Counted from the first letter of the stretch, positions 7,407-16,511 are shown. The stretch is DNA of 64,000 nucleotides from Gemmatimonadota bacterium (GCA_009838975.1 VXQO01000117.1:62001-126000); one strand, 5' to 3'. The notes: generated from the letters alone by a model not told the origin. Numbers and translations: made by a program.

Positions 7407-9053
7407 CTACCTGCTGCCACCGTCCGCCGATTCCACCGGGAACAGGATGGCGCCCGTTCCAGGGAACCGCCCACCGAGCTCCTGCAGTATCATCCTGGCT
7501 TCTTCCTCGGTCACCCGGGACGCCTCCGAACTCCAGAACCCGGTCACCTCGGCGTACCCGAGACCCACCTCGCTGATGTCCATCACGCCCTCCCTGAATG
7601 CGTCCGGATCCCAGTCGTCCCTCCACCCGGGCTGCACCCGCGTCGACGCGATCGCCTCCTCCAGCCCATCGGCCGGAATGTCGCCCTCGACGCCGACGTA
7701 CATCCCGAACATCGCGGCGTACATCGCACCCCGGACGTAGGACACCTTCCTCGCCCACTCCTCGGACGCCGCCATCAGCTCGATATCGGGAGGCGCGTTG
7801 GCGATCCACTCCTCGACCATGCTGGTGATCATGCCGCCCTCGGGCGACGGATCCGGCAGGCTCCACTGGTTGTGGGCCACCATGAGCGTCACGCCGAGTT
7901 CGGGCCACGCGAACCCCTCCGTCCTCCAGCCGAACATGTGGCCCCCCGCGTGATCGAATGACCACCGCCGCGTGCCGTAGTCGCTGAGCCGCCACACGAG
8001 GCCGCTGGTCATCGCGGGACCGATCGGATCCTCATACTGCGGCGTGAGCATCTCGGTCACGGTCTCCGCCTCGAGCACCCGGTAGCCCTCGTACTCGCCG
8101 CCGTTCATCATTGCCGTGAGCAGCCGGATGTGATCAGCCGGCTTTGCCACCACGCCGCCCGCCGGATAGTGGCTGAAGTACAGCGGCACGCTCGGAACCC
8201 AGGCCGACCCCATGCGCGCGTACCCCGTGCTCATGTTCTCCCAGATGTCCGGCCGCACATAGTCCACGTGCTGCGCCGGCGGATACTGCGAGGACTCCAT
8301 CCCAAGCGGATCCATGATGTGACGCTGCACATAGTCCGAGAACGAGAGCCCGTCCGGGTTCGCCGTCTGCACAATGAGCCCCAGCGTCGCAATGCCGGGG
8401 TTCGAGTAGTTGTATTGAGCTCCTACCTTGCCGATCCAGAACGGCGTTGTGCCTCCGAGCAGCGGGCTCGCGTCGCTGTCGTAGCTTGCCCTGAGTGCTT
8501 CTTCGAGCGGCACGGGCCTGTCCCATACCCCCTTGGCGCCGCCGCCCGACAGCCCGGAGCGATGTGTGAGCAGGTCGTGGACGGTGACGTCGCGGTCGCC
8601 GAGCGGGTTGTGCACCTCGAACGGCAAATGTTGGCTGATCGGATCGTCCAGCGCGATCACCCCCCTGTCGACCAGGTGCATGATGGCCGTGGCCGTGTAG
8701 GTCTTCCCCAGCGAGCCCGAGTGGTACACGGTCTCGGGCGTCATCGGCTTCGCCGCCGCGACGTCGGCCCATCCGAAGCCGGCCTCCCAGATGAGTTCGC
8801 CCCGGTATCCCATGGCGAGGTTGAGCCCGGGAGTGCCGTGCGCCCGCATGGCGTGCAGCACATGGTCGCGGGTCGCGTCGATGAGCGCTCGCTCGAAGGC
8901 GCGGTCGGTGTGGACGCTTTCCGTGACCGGGATCCCGGGTGACGCATCGTCGGCCTGTTGCTGCGTTCCGCATGCCGTGGCACCGGCAAGGAGAATGACG
9001 AGTGCCGCTGCATGCGCGGCGATGGGCTTCAGGGGTTGGGTTGACCGTTTCAT
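7407..9053 (-). CDS. serine hydrolase lipoprotein (class C beta-lactamase / penicillin-binding-protein-like)
   Basis: The protein has 548 residues, starts at 9053 behind a GGAGGA site, and has a signal peptide with lipobox (AGATAC, Cys28). The beta-lactamase fold motifs are SxxK (Ser114-Leu-Gly-Lys117) and YSN (Tyr216-Ser-Asn218), followed by a C-terminal region (about 430-548) outside the catalytic fold. This family (LACTB/esterase/D-aminopeptidase-like) more often acts on peptides or esters than on beta-lactams. The start codon overlaps the stop of the upstream ankyrin gene (ATGA), so translation is coupled. It is one of three serine hydrolases of this superfamily in the window. Confidence 0.88.
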   Translation of the reverse strand: MKRSTQPLKPIAAHAAALVILLAGATACGTQQQADDASPGIPVTESVHTDRAFERALIDATRDHVLHAMRAHGTPGLNLAMGYRGELIWEAGFGWADVAAAKPMTPETVYHSGSLGKTYTATAIMHLVDRGVIALDDPISQHLPFEVHNPLGDRDVTVHDLLTHRSGLSGGGAKGVWDRPVPLEEALRASYDSDASPLLGGTTPFWIGKVGAQYNYSNPGIATLGLIVQTANPDGLSFSDYVQRHIMDPLGMESSQYPPAQHVDYVRPDIWENMSTGYARMGSAWVPSVPLYFSHYPAGGVVAKPADHIRLLTAMMNGGEYEGYRVLEAETVTEMLTPQYEDPIGPAMTSGLVWRLSDYGTRRWSFDHAGGHMFGWRTEGFAWPELGVTLMVAHNQWSLPDPSPEGGMITSMVEEWIANAPPDIELMAASEEWARKVSYVRGAMYAAMFGMYVGVEGDIPADGLEEAIASTRVQPGWRDDWDPDAFREGVMDISEVGLGYAEVTGFWSSEASRVTEEEARMILQELGGRFPGTGAILFPVESADGGSR

Positions 9054-9865
9054 GGGATTCCTCCTTGCAACACTTTCCGAACCCGTGGGCTCGCATCTCT
9101 GAATAGCCGCTCGACATACGCGTCGCCGCCCGGATCACCCGGGTAGTGCAGGCTGGATCCGGCCGCAAGCAGCATCTCGACCAGGTCCACATATGCGTCC
9201 TGGCGCTCCTCGGCCGCGCCGGAACACCGGGAGCCGTGCACGGCCCAATGTATCGGCGATGCCTCGTGAACATCATCGAAGAGATCGAGGGGTGCGCCGG
9301 CGTCGATTAACAGGCGGCCGTTGCCGGGCTGGCCAAACCACGCGGCCTGATGCAACGGGGTGCCCGCGTCGAGGCCCGTTGCAGTCAGGTCCGCACCCGC
9401 ATCGACGAGGAACTTCACGGCCTGTCGGTCGTTGCGGCCGGCGACATCCGCCAGCAGCCGGTCTTCCTCGGGGTTGCCGGTGCGGGCGATGTCCGGGTGC
9501 GCTTCGAGGATCGCCCGCGCTCTATCGAGTTCTCCGTTGACGATCGCCACCGCGAATCGGTCGGCCTCGTTCAGTTCGGTGCTGGCGCCGCGTCCTGCGA
9601 GGAGCGCCGCGACCTCGTCGAACCCCCTCCGAATCGCGTGCGCATACGCGGTCTTGCCGCCTGCGGTCCTGGCATCGATGTCGGCGCCGCGGTCCAGGAG
9701 GATCGCCACCGCGGTCGAGCGCCGCCGACGGGTGGCCACATGAAGTGGCGTCTCGGCGTGTGGCCCGCCGCGAACGTTGGGGTCGGCCCCCTGGGCCAGC
9801 ACCCGCCGCAGCACATCGTCGCCATCCACGCCGTAATGGAAGTCCAGCAGCTCGTGAAGTGTCAT
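9050..9865 (-). CDS. cytoplasmic ankyrin repeat protein
   Basis: The protein has 271 residues. The start at 9865 follows AGGGGA; a longer in-frame version would add 49 residues of no recognisable character. Repeats of the form ETPLHVATRRRRSTAVAILLDRGADI and GTPLHQAAWFGQPGNGRLLIDAGA give roughly five to six ankyrin units and fill the protein. There is no signal peptide, unlike the other three ankyrin proteins here, so it should act in the cytoplasm as a binding protein. Its stop codon overlaps the start of the serine-hydrolase lipoprotein gene by four bases. A regulatory or immunity-like relation between the two products would be speculation. Confidence 0.85.
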   Translation of the reverse strand: MTLHELLDFHYGVDGDDVLRRVLAQGADPNVRGGPHAETPLHVATRRRRSTAVAILLDRGADIDARTAGGKTAYAHAIRRGFDEVAALLAGRGASTELNEADRFAVAIVNGELDRARAILEAHPDIARTGNPEEDRLLADVAGRNDRQAVKFLVDAGADLTATGLDAGTPLHQAAWFGQPGNGRLLIDAGAPLDLFDDVHEASPIHWAVHGSRCSGAAEERQDAYVDLVEMLLAAGSSLHYPGDPGGDAYVERLFRDASPRVRKVLQGGIP

Positions 9866-10026
9866 CGGGTCCCCTGGCCGGGCCGTGGCTGCCTGATCGC
9901 AGCTTTCCAATCCGCGCCGCCACGCCGTATCTTGCGACAATCTGTACAGTGCGACAGCGAGGCCTGCGTCCAAGGCTGAAGGGCGCCCTCGCGTGGCGCA
10001 ACCCGAGCGCACAAGGAGTGTCGGTC

Positions 10027-11703
10027 ATGCGCATCCTCCCCGCCGCCGCCGTCTTTCTCGCCGCCATCCCCAGCCAGTTCGTGCATGCCCAGATGGACCG
10101 GTCCGGCACGATGGCAGGCCGGTCCACCGTCTACGCGCCGAACGGGGTGGTCGCCAGCAGCCAGCCACTCGCCACCGGTGCCGGACTGGCCGTGCTTCAG
10201 CGGGGCGGCAATGCAATCGACGCGGCCGTGACCACCGCGGCCATGCTCAACGTGGTCGAGCCGATGATGACGGGCGTCGGCGGGGACATGTTCGCGATCA
10301 TCTGGCTGGCGGACGAGCAGCGCATGGTGGGGCTCAACGCCAGCGGCCGCGCCGGCGCCCTCATGACCCGGGAGAAGCTGGTGGACCGCGGTCACGAAAG
10401 CATGCCGCGCTCCGGCGCCGAGACGATCACCGTGCCCGGCGCGCTGGCCGGCTGGCAGACGCTGCTCAACGCCTACGGGACGATTTCGCTCGCCGACGCG
10501 CTCGAACCCGCGATCCAGATGGCGGAGCACGGCTTCCCCGCGAGCCCGGTGATCGTCGATTTCTGGGAGGGGGCGCAGGAGATGCTCAGTCGGGACGAGG
10601 GCGCGCGCGCGACCTTCCTGATCGACGGGGAGCGAGCCCCCAGCGCGGGCGAGTGGTTCAGCAACCCCGATTTCGCGCGCACGCTCCGCCTGATCGCCGA
10701 AGGCGGGCCGGACGTGCTCTATCGCGGCGAGCTGGGCGAAGCGATCGTGCAGCGCGTCGCGGAGCTGGGCGGATTCCTCACCATGGACGACCTGCGGTCG
10801 CACAGAGTGGACTGGGTGGAGCCTATCTCCGTCCCGTATCGGGGCTACCGCCTCCATGAACTGCCGCCCAACGGCCAGGGGATCGCCGCCCTTGAAATGC
10901 TAAGACTCCTGGAGCCGTTCGATCTGAAGGCGCTGGGACACAACTCGACGGCGTACCTGCACCACCTCATCGAGGCCAAGAAGCTGGCGTACGCCGACCT
11001 GGAGCACTTCGTCGGCGATCCCGGCAACATGAGGGTCACGCCGGACGATCTGCTGAGCGACGCGTTCATCGATGCGCGGCGGGCGCTGCTCGATCCCGAG
11101 CGTGCGATCGAGCGGGCCGATCCCGGGACCGCGATCACTGCGAGCGAGACGACGTACTTCACCGTCGCCGACCGCCACGGCAACATGGTGTCGTTCATCA
11201 ACAGCATCGCCAGCGCGTTCGGGTCGGGCGTGGTGGTGCCGGGGACCGGGTTTGCGCTGCAGAACCGGGGCGTGGGCTTTTCGCTCGATCCCGATCGGGC
11301 AAACGCGGTGGCGCCGGGGCGGCGGCCATTTCATACGATCATCCCGGCTTTCGTCACGAAGACCGCGGCCGACGGGCGGGAGGAGCCGTGGCTCAGCTAC
11401 GGCGTGATGGGAGGCGCGATGCAGCCCCAGGGACACGTCCAGGTGTTGATCAACCTCGTCGACTTCGGCATGGATCTTCAGCAGGCGTTCGATGCGGCGC
11501 GGTTCAACCACCTGGCCGGGAATCGCGTGGCAATCGAGTCCGTGGTCCCGCTCGAGGTGCGCCAGGAGCTCGAGGCAATGGGGCACGTCCTGGCCGATCC
11601 CGTGGGCGTGTTCTTCGGGGGCGGACAGGCGATCATGCGGCTGGAGCGCGGCTGGGCCGCCGCTTCGGAGCCGCGGATGGACGGGATGGCTGCGGGGCAC
11701 TGA
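10027..11703 (+). CDS. ggt: exported gamma-glutamyltransferase
   Basis: The protein has 558 residues. The ATG at 10027 is preceded by AAGGAG and starts a Sec signal peptide (MRILPAAAVFLAAIPSQFVHAQ). The large-subunit hallmark GLAVLQRGGNAIDAAVTTA appears near residue 55, and the autoprocessing site is Thr375-Thr376-Tyr (SETTYFTVADRHGN), with the usual small-subunit features VSFINSI, SGVVVPGTGFALQNRG and GGRRP-like PGRRPFHTIIP. It retains the nucleophilic Thr that the Tat-exported paralogue at 4203-6020 lacks. The family hydrolyses glutathione and gamma-glutamyl peptides or transfers the glutamyl group in the periplasm. It is divergent from the ankyrin/serine hydrolase pair and convergent with the next ankyrin gene. 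Confidence 0.93.
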   Translation: MRILPAAAVFLAAIPSQFVHAQMDRSGTMAGRSTVYAPNGVVASSQPLATGAGLAVLQRGGNAIDAAVTTAAMLNVVEPMMTGVGGDMFAIIWLADEQRMVGLNASGRAGALMTREKLVDRGHESMPRSGAETITVPGALAGWQTLLNAYGTISLADALEPAIQMAEHGFPASPVIVDFWEGAQEMLSRDEGARATFLIDGERAPSAGEWFSNPDFARTLRLIAEGGPDVLYRGELGEAIVQRVAELGGFLTMDDLRSHRVDWVEPISVPYRGYRLHELPPNGQGIAALEMLRLLEPFDLKALGHNSTAYLHHLIEAKKLAYADLEHFVGDPGNMRVTPDDLLSDAFIDARRALLDPERAIERADPGTAITASETTYFTVADRHGNMVSFINSIASAFGSGVVVPGTGFALQNRGVGFSLDPDRANAVAPGRRPFHTIIPAFVTKTAADGREEPWLSYGVMGGAMQPQGHVQVLINLVDFGMDLQQAFDAARFNHLAGNRVAIESVVPLEVRQELEAMGHVLADPVGVFFGGGQAIMRLERGWAAASEPRMDGMAAGH

Positions 11704-11706
11704 GAA

Positions 11707-11722
11707 CGCGGGCAAGCCCGCG
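11707..11722. terminator. short GC hairpin between convergent genes
   Basis: CGCGGGC-AA-GCCCGCG, a perfect 7-base stem with a very small loop, lies three bases after the ggt stop and 18 bases before the stop of the ankyrin gene on the other strand. There is no T-tract, so it may only be a weak bidirectional terminator or a 3' stabiliser. Confidence 0.35.
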
Positions 11723-11740
11723 AGGCCTGACCCCCGTTGC

Positions 11741-13246
11741 CTACCGGCAGCCCCCCCTCTGTCTCCGGTTCAGGAAATCGAACTCCGGATCGTCCGGACC
11801 CACTCCTCCGGGCGCGCCCGCGGCCACGAGCGCATCGACGACCGACTCGTACTTCAGTGCCCTTGCCTGGTCGAGAGCCGTGAGGCCCTCGGGAGTTTCC
11901 ACGGCGAGGTCGACGTCGGTGTCCAGGAGCAGCTGCACCTTCTCCAGTGTTGCCTGCTCGTGCTCCGGCGTGCAGACGTGCTGGTAGACCCAGGGCCTTC
12001 CGGCGTTGGCCATGCCCACGGCCGCCATCAGCGTGGTGGTGATCTCCAGCTGCCGCGCCGCGAAGATCCCCGACGTGAGGGCGCCGTCACTGCCGGCGAA
12101 GTACTCGCTGCGGTGCACGAAGCGGGGGTCGGCGCCGTGCTCCAGCAGGCTGCGCAGGATGTCCGCCGTGCCGAAGCGGGCGGCGAGCCACACCGGACGC
12201 GCGCCGATCCAGCCGTTGTGGAAAAAGAACGCCTGGTTCGACCCTCGCTGGTGGGGCGTGAAGGCTGCCACCGGGAGCGTGACATCGGCCCCGTGCTCCA
12301 GAAGCAGGTCCACCGAGCGCTGGTCGTGGCGCAGGATGGCGGCGTGCAGCGCCGTGAACCTCTCGGATCCTGCGTCGGGGTCCGCGCCTGCCGCCAGCAG
12401 GAACTCCACCAGTTCGCCGAAACGCCCGGGACGGAAGCCTTCGCGGCCACCCACCGTGTAGGGACCGCCGGACGAGTAGGTCGGCTCGGTCACCTGCGTG
12501 CGGAAGTTGGAATAGGCCGCCATGGCCAGGGCACTGACGCCGAACCCGGACGTGTCGTTCAGGTCCGCGCCGGCGGCCGCGAGGTGCCTCGCCGATTCCA
12601 CGTCTCCCACTCGTCCTGCGAACAACAGGGCGGTGTTGCCGCCGTGCTCGAACCAGCCCTGGTTCTGGATGTGCGTGTGCGGTTCGTGCGCCTTCATCTC
12701 CACCGTGACCACCGTCCGGGCATGCACGTCGGCTCCGTGGTCCAGCAGCACCTTCGTCACTTCCGGCGCGAGGTTCAGCGCCGCCCACATGAGAGCGGTC
12801 TGGTTGCGCGGACCCGTGGCGTTCGGGTTCGCTCCGTGCTCCAGGAGCAGTTGCGCCACCCGCGCACTCCCCGCCCGGGCGGAGGCCATTAGGGGGGTCT
12901 CGCCGTGGCGTAGCGCACGGTTCGGGTCCGTACCGGCGTCCAGCAGCAGTTCCACCACCGCCACGCCGCCGTTCTCGGCTGCCGCCCAGAGCGGCGTCGC
13001 GCCCAGGTCGTTGGCCCGGTTCACATCCGCTCCTGCCTCGATCAGCAACTCCACGCTCTCGGGCAGATCGCGGTGGCTGGCCCACAGGAGCGCCGTCGAT
13101 CCGTCGCCCGCCGTGGCGTTTACGTCCACGCCCTCCTCCACCAGTGCACGCAGTGCCGCCTCGTCGCCGTTCTTCGCGGCTTCCACCACCGGGGGCGGGT
13201 CGCCCGCTACGGCGAGGACCGCCATAAGTGCCAGGGACAGCATCAT
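11741..13246 (-). CDS. exported ankyrin repeat protein of the first DUF1592/DUF1552 operon
   Basis: The protein has 501 residues with a signal peptide (MMLSLALMAVLAVAG) followed directly by ankyrin repeats such as GSTALLWASHRDLPESVELLIEAGADVN and NQTALMWAALNLAPEVTKVLLDHGADV. About ten units are visible, interrupted by a non-repeat stretch around residues 255-275 (YSSGGPYTVGGREGFRPG). Tandem ATGs at 13246 and 13243 follow GAGAGGGG. The gene overlaps the stop of the preceding gene by four bases and is the last gene of the operon that starts with DUF1592 at 19269. Export of ankyrin repeats is unusual and points to protein binding in the periplasm. Unlike its relatives in the tandem cassettes it has no CVSC tail. 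Confidence 0.87.
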   Translation of the reverse strand: MMLSLALMAVLAVAGDPPPVVEAAKNGDEAALRALVEEGVDVNATAGDGSTALLWASHRDLPESVELLIEAGADVNRANDLGATPLWAAAENGGVAVVELLLDAGTDPNRALRHGETPLMASARAGSARVAQLLLEHGANPNATGPRNQTALMWAALNLAPEVTKVLLDHGADVHARTVVTVEMKAHEPHTHIQNQGWFEHGGNTALLFAGRVGDVESARHLAAAGADLNDTSGFGVSALAMAAYSNFRTQVTEPTYSSGGPYTVGGREGFRPGRFGELVEFLLAAGADPDAGSERFTALHAAILRHDQRSVDLLLEHGADVTLPVAAFTPHQRGSNQAFFFHNGWIGARPVWLAARFGTADILRSLLEHGADPRFVHRSEYFAGSDGALTSGIFAARQLEITTTLMAAVGMANAGRPWVYQHVCTPEHEQATLEKVQLLLDTDVDLAVETPEGLTALDQARALKYESVVDALVAAGAPGGVGPDDPEFDFLNRRQRGGCR

Positions 13247-13899
13247 CCGATCCCCTCTCTTCTCATCAGCATTTGCATGTGTTCCTGTGCCACGTACAGA
13301 CCACCTTCGCCCTCGTGCCAGGTGACCAGCCGGTCGCCGTTCGCATCCACGCCGTTCCTGAGCTGGAAGCCCAGGGTGTTGAGTTCGTCGGACAGTTCGT
13401 CGGCTTCGTGCGCAGACTCCGTCGCCAGGATGCCCTCGGTGATCTCCAGCATCCGGCGGGCGCGCTCCAGGGTGTTGCGCACACAGCTCACCACGTGGGC
13501 GGCGTGAGCCCGCAGATTTTCCGACGCGTCAGGCGCATCGGCCGCCATCCGGACGTGTTCGATGGTGTTGCGGGATGCGTTCAGGAGCCCGAACCCCAGG
13601 CCCGGACCGCTCTCCCGGCGGGTGGGATCCAGGGCGTGGAGCACGTTGCCCGCGTGTGTCTTCATGGCCTGGAGGTCGCCGGGGCGCTGCTGGCCCCCCG
13701 CGGCGAAGGCCGCGTATTCGGCGACCGTGCCCGCTTCGCCCAGGGCCTGCCTCAGGAACCCCAACTCCGCCACCGAGGTGGCCTCGGGATTCACCACCTG
13801 GAGAATGTGGGCGTGGGCGCCGTTCTGTGCGCCGGCGGTGGCGGCCGGGATGCCCAGGAGGATCGTGATTCCCGAGACGATCGCAGCACGCGTGGTCAC
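13243..13899 (-). CDS. exported His-rich helical protein of unknown function
   Basis: I do not recognise a family. The protein has 218 residues, starts with GTG at 13899 (overlapping the upstream stop as GTGA) and has a signal peptide ending near TAGAQ. The mature part is predicted mainly helical, with repeated His positions (GAHAHIL, KTHAGNVLHALDP, NTIEHVRM, LRAHAAHVVSCV) and a C-terminal TWHEGEGGLYVAQEHMQ segment. The spacing of His on helices would suit metal or haem binding, but there is no CxxCH. Its place between an NHL-propeller lipoprotein and an exported ankyrin protein, in an operon with a di-haem-type DUF1592 protein, suggests a periplasmic accessory role. This is an inference from context. 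Confidence 0.75.
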   Translation of the reverse strand: MTTRAAIVSGITILLGIPAATAGAQNGAHAHILQVVNPEATSVAELGFLRQALGEAGTVAEYAAFAAGGQQRPGDLQAMKTHAGNVLHALDPTRRESGPGLGFGLLNASRNTIEHVRMAADAPDASENLRAHAAHVVSCVRNTLERARRMLEITEGILATESAHEADELSDELNTLGFQLRNGVDANGDRLVTWHEGEGGLYVAQEHMQMLMRREGIG

Positions 13900-14849
13900 C
13901 TGTCTTCCACCTTCTGGTACTTCCTCAGATACCAGACCTCCGAAGGATCGTCCCAGAACTGGCCCGTGGAGGGTGCCGGAGTAGAGGCGTAAACGTTCCC
14001 CAGCCGGTCCGCCGCGACCCAGTGGATGGCCTTGGTGTCGTCGATGGTGCGCAGCAGTTCGCCATCGCTGGCCCGGGCGATCCAGATCCTGGCGTTCACG
14101 AGGTCGGCCACGTAGAGCTGGTCGCTGCCGTCGATCGACAGGCCGTACGGCGAGCCCAGATGCTCCCAGATCTCAAGGAGGTTGCCGTCGAGGTCGAAGA
14201 TCTGGATGCGGGCGTTCTCGCGATCACCCACGAACACCCGGTTGCGTGCGTCCACAACGATGGTGTGCGGCAGGTTGAACTGTCCCGGCTCGGTTCCCGC
14301 CTCGCCCCACGCCATGATGAACTCGCCGTTGCGGTCATACTTGGCGACCCGGTTGTTGCCGTAGCCGTCGGAGACGAAGAACTCCCCGTCGGGGCCAAAG
14401 CCGACATCCGTGGGCCGATTGAAGAGGTCGGGGGTCTCCCCGGCAACGCCGTACTCGCCCAGGGTCATGAGGAGTTCGCGGCCGTCGTGGCTCCACTTCT
14501 TGACCTGGTGCCCCTGCCCGTCGACGGTCCAGATCGACCCGTCGGGCCCGACCCGGATTCCGTGCGCCCACTGGTCGAAGTCCTGATCCCACTGCTCCAG
14601 CAGGGTCCCGTCGGCGTCCAGCTTCCACACATCGTTGGCGTCCCGGCGGAAGGCGTAGACGTTGCCGTCGTCGTCGACGTCCACGGCCGTTACGGTTCCC
14701 ACATCCTCGCGGGCGCCGCCCCAGCCTTCCACCAGCTCATAGGCGGCGGCTTGCCCAGGTGCGGGTTCGTTGTCGGGGGCAGCCCGGCAAGCCAGCCCGG
14801 TGCCGATGACGAGGCTTCCCGCCGCCAGCCCGATCGACCCCTTTCTCAT
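13896..14849 (-). CDS. NHL-repeat beta-propeller lipoprotein
   Basis: The protein has 317 residues. The start at 14849 follows CGGAGGCGACC; upstream in-frame starts lack a signal. A lipobox (GTGLAC) predicts a lipid anchor. NHL-type repeats are clear: FNRPTDVGFGPDGEFFVSDG, NRVAKYDRNGEFIMAWG, FNLPHTIVVDARNRVFVGD, and SPYGLSIDGSDQLYVADL, together making a six-bladed propeller. Such proteins bind partners or ligands, and some (peptidylglycine lyase-like) are enzymes, but no catalytic set is visible. It lies 28 bases after the FmdB-like gene, and its stop overlaps the next GTG start, so it is part of the DUF1592/DUF1552 operon. Confidence 0.85.
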   Translation of the reverse strand: MRKGSIGLAAGSLVIGTGLACRAAPDNEPAPGQAAAYELVEGWGGAREDVGTVTAVDVDDDGNVYAFRRDANDVWKLDADGTLLEQWDQDFDQWAHGIRVGPDGSIWTVDGQGHQVKKWSHDGRELLMTLGEYGVAGETPDLFNRPTDVGFGPDGEFFVSDGYGNNRVAKYDRNGEFIMAWGEAGTEPGQFNLPHTIVVDARNRVFVGDRENARIQIFDLDGNLLEIWEHLGSPYGLSIDGSDQLYVADLVNARIWIARASDGELLRTIDDTKAIHWVAADRLGNVYASTPAPSTGQFWDDPSEVWYLRKYQKVEDR

Positions 14850-14877
14850 GGTCGCCTCCGTCCGATGCCGGCCTGGG

Positions 14878-15135
14878 TCAGTGGTCTTCCGCGAGATGCT
14901 CATGAAGCTCCCTGTGATCCTCATGCTGCTTCTCGCGGCGAATCCCGCTCGCGTGCGCCCGTGCACTCCGGCGGGCCCGCTTCTTCGTGTAGTCGGAGCT
15001 GACCACGTACCGCGAGATCAGCTTCTCCAGGTCGCGGCTATCGCAGGCGGGACAATGCGGCGGTCCGGACGAGCGCAGGATCAGGCACTCGAACTCCTCA
15101 CCGCACGCCCCGCATCTGTACTCGAAGATGGGCAT
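14878..15135 (-). CDS. FmdB-like zinc ribbon protein with a basic, His-rich tail
   Basis: The protein has 85 residues. The N-terminus MPIFEYRCGACGEEFE with Cys8, Cys11, Cys28 and Cys31 is the FmdB/CxxC_CxxC_SSSS zinc ribbon. The second half is a basic stretch (KKRARRSARAH) followed by a tail with six His in the last 26 residues, which could bind metal. Family members are small and mostly uncharacterised; some have been proposed as regulators. There is no signal peptide, so it acts in the cytoplasm. It lies 17 bases downstream of DUF1552 and 28 bases upstream of the NHL lipoprotein gene on the same strand. Confidence 0.82.
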   Translation of the reverse strand: MPIFEYRCGACGEEFECLILRSSGPPHCPACDSRDLEKLISRYVVSSDYTKKRARRSARAHASGIRREKQHEDHRELHEHLAEDH

Positions 15136-15152
15136 GGCTCAGCCAAGGCGGC

Positions 15153-16511
15153 TCAGAGCTCGCCGAGGGTGTCGATGGGAAGCCGGCCGGTGCTGCCACC
15201 GACCTTGTCCATCGGCATGTCCATCTTGTCCATCAGCGTCGCCAGAAGGTTGGCGTGCGTCGGTCCGCCCTCGTACCTGATGTGCTGCCCACCGTTCAAT
15301 TTGCCGTTGCCTCCGCCCACGACGACCAGAGGGATGTTGTCGCCGGCGTGCCGCTGGCTGTTGGAGATCCCCGACCCGTACAGCCCGGTGATCGAGTCCA
15401 GCAGCGAGCCATCCCCGTCGGGGGTCTCGCTCAGCTTGGTCAGGTGACGCGTGAAAAGCTCCACGTGGTACCGGTTGATCTTCGAGAGGTATTTCACGAT
15501 GTCCGGCCGGTTGCCGTGGTGCGATAGCGGATGCCACGCCTCGGGCACACCGATCTGCGGATACGGCCGCGCGTTGACTTCGCGCCCGATCATCATCGTC
15601 GAAACCCTGGTGATGTCCGCCTGATAGGCCAGAATCTGCATGTCCAGCAGCAGTTCCAGGTGGTCCTCCAGCGTCTCCGGAATGCCCTGTGGCTGCTCCA
15701 TGTTCGGGAGGTCGACGTCCAGTTGCTGCTCGGCCACCTGGATCCGCCGTTCGACATCCCGCACTGCCTCGGTGTACTGCTCCACGCTGCGCTGGTCCTG
15801 CGGACCCAGCTCGCGCGCCAGCGCCCGCAACTTGTCATTGACCGAGTCCAGCAGGCTCTTCTGTTGGTGCAGACGCCGCTCCCGCGGCCCGCGATCCGTG
15901 GTGCCGGTGTCGCCGAAGAGCCGCTCGAAGACGGTTCGGGGATGGTTCTCCATCGGGAGCGGCTGTGTGGGGCTCCGCCAGGAGATGGTGTGCGTGTAGG
16001 CGCAGTTAAGGATGGCACAGGTGCCGGCGTTGGGCGGGCCGTCCAGGGACAGTTCGAGGGAGCCCAGCTGGGTTTCCCTGCCCCACTCGCGCGCCAGCAT
16101 CTGGTCGATCGACTCCGCCGCGATGATGTCGGTGTTGTCCACCGCCTCGATGTCGCCGAGCGACCTCCCAATCATCCCGGTGAGGAAGCTGGTGGGACCG
16201 CCGGCATGGTTGAAGTTCCACGACGCGTTCACGCCAGTCGGAATGATGATCCTGTCCCTGAACGGCTCCAGCGGGCCCAGGATTTCGGAGAGCACGAAGT
16301 CACGGCCCTCGCCGGTCGGGGTCCAGTGGGGCATGGCCTGCCCGTTCGGCGTGTAGTAGGCGAGGAACCTGTGGGGAGACCTGCGCCTGGAGCCGCTCAC
16401 CGCCGTCAGACGGGCGGGCGTCATCGCGTCCAGGAAGGGCAGCATCAGCGCCGCTCCGGCGCCGCGAAGTACCGTCCTCCGCGAGATGTGCCTACCGGTG
16501 ATAAAGTCCAT
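15153..16511 (-). CDS. DUF1552 family Tat-exported protein (cassette 1)
   Basis: The protein has 452 residues. It begins with a Tat signal (SRRTVLRGAGAALMLPFLDA), so it is exported folded, probably with a cofactor or metal. Family landmarks shared with the two other copies in the window are the GRHISRRT start, a FSRD-like domain start (RFLAYYTPNGQAMPHW), GATSF-like loops, YTEAVRDVERRI, and the C-terminal YGSGISNSQRHAGDNIPLVVVGGGNGKLNGGQH. The fold resembles DUF1501/sulfatase-like proteins, but no activity is established. Its start lies inside the 3' end of the DUF1592 gene (20-base overlap), and the FmdB-like gene follows after 17 bases. Confidence 0.88.
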   Translation of the reverse strand: MDFITGRHISRRTVLRGAGAALMLPFLDAMTPARLTAVSGSRRRSPHRFLAYYTPNGQAMPHWTPTGEGRDFVLSEILGPLEPFRDRIIIPTGVNASWNFNHAGGPTSFLTGMIGRSLGDIEAVDNTDIIAAESIDQMLAREWGRETQLGSLELSLDGPPNAGTCAILNCAYTHTISWRSPTQPLPMENHPRTVFERLFGDTGTTDRGPRERRLHQQKSLLDSVNDKLRALARELGPQDQRSVEQYTEAVRDVERRIQVAEQQLDVDLPNMEQPQGIPETLEDHLELLLDMQILAYQADITRVSTMMIGREVNARPYPQIGVPEAWHPLSHHGNRPDIVKYLSKINRYHVELFTRHLTKLSETPDGDGSLLDSITGLYGSGISNSQRHAGDNIPLVVVGGGNGKLNGGQHIRYEGGPTHANLLATLMDKMDMPMDKVGGSTGRLPIDTLGEL

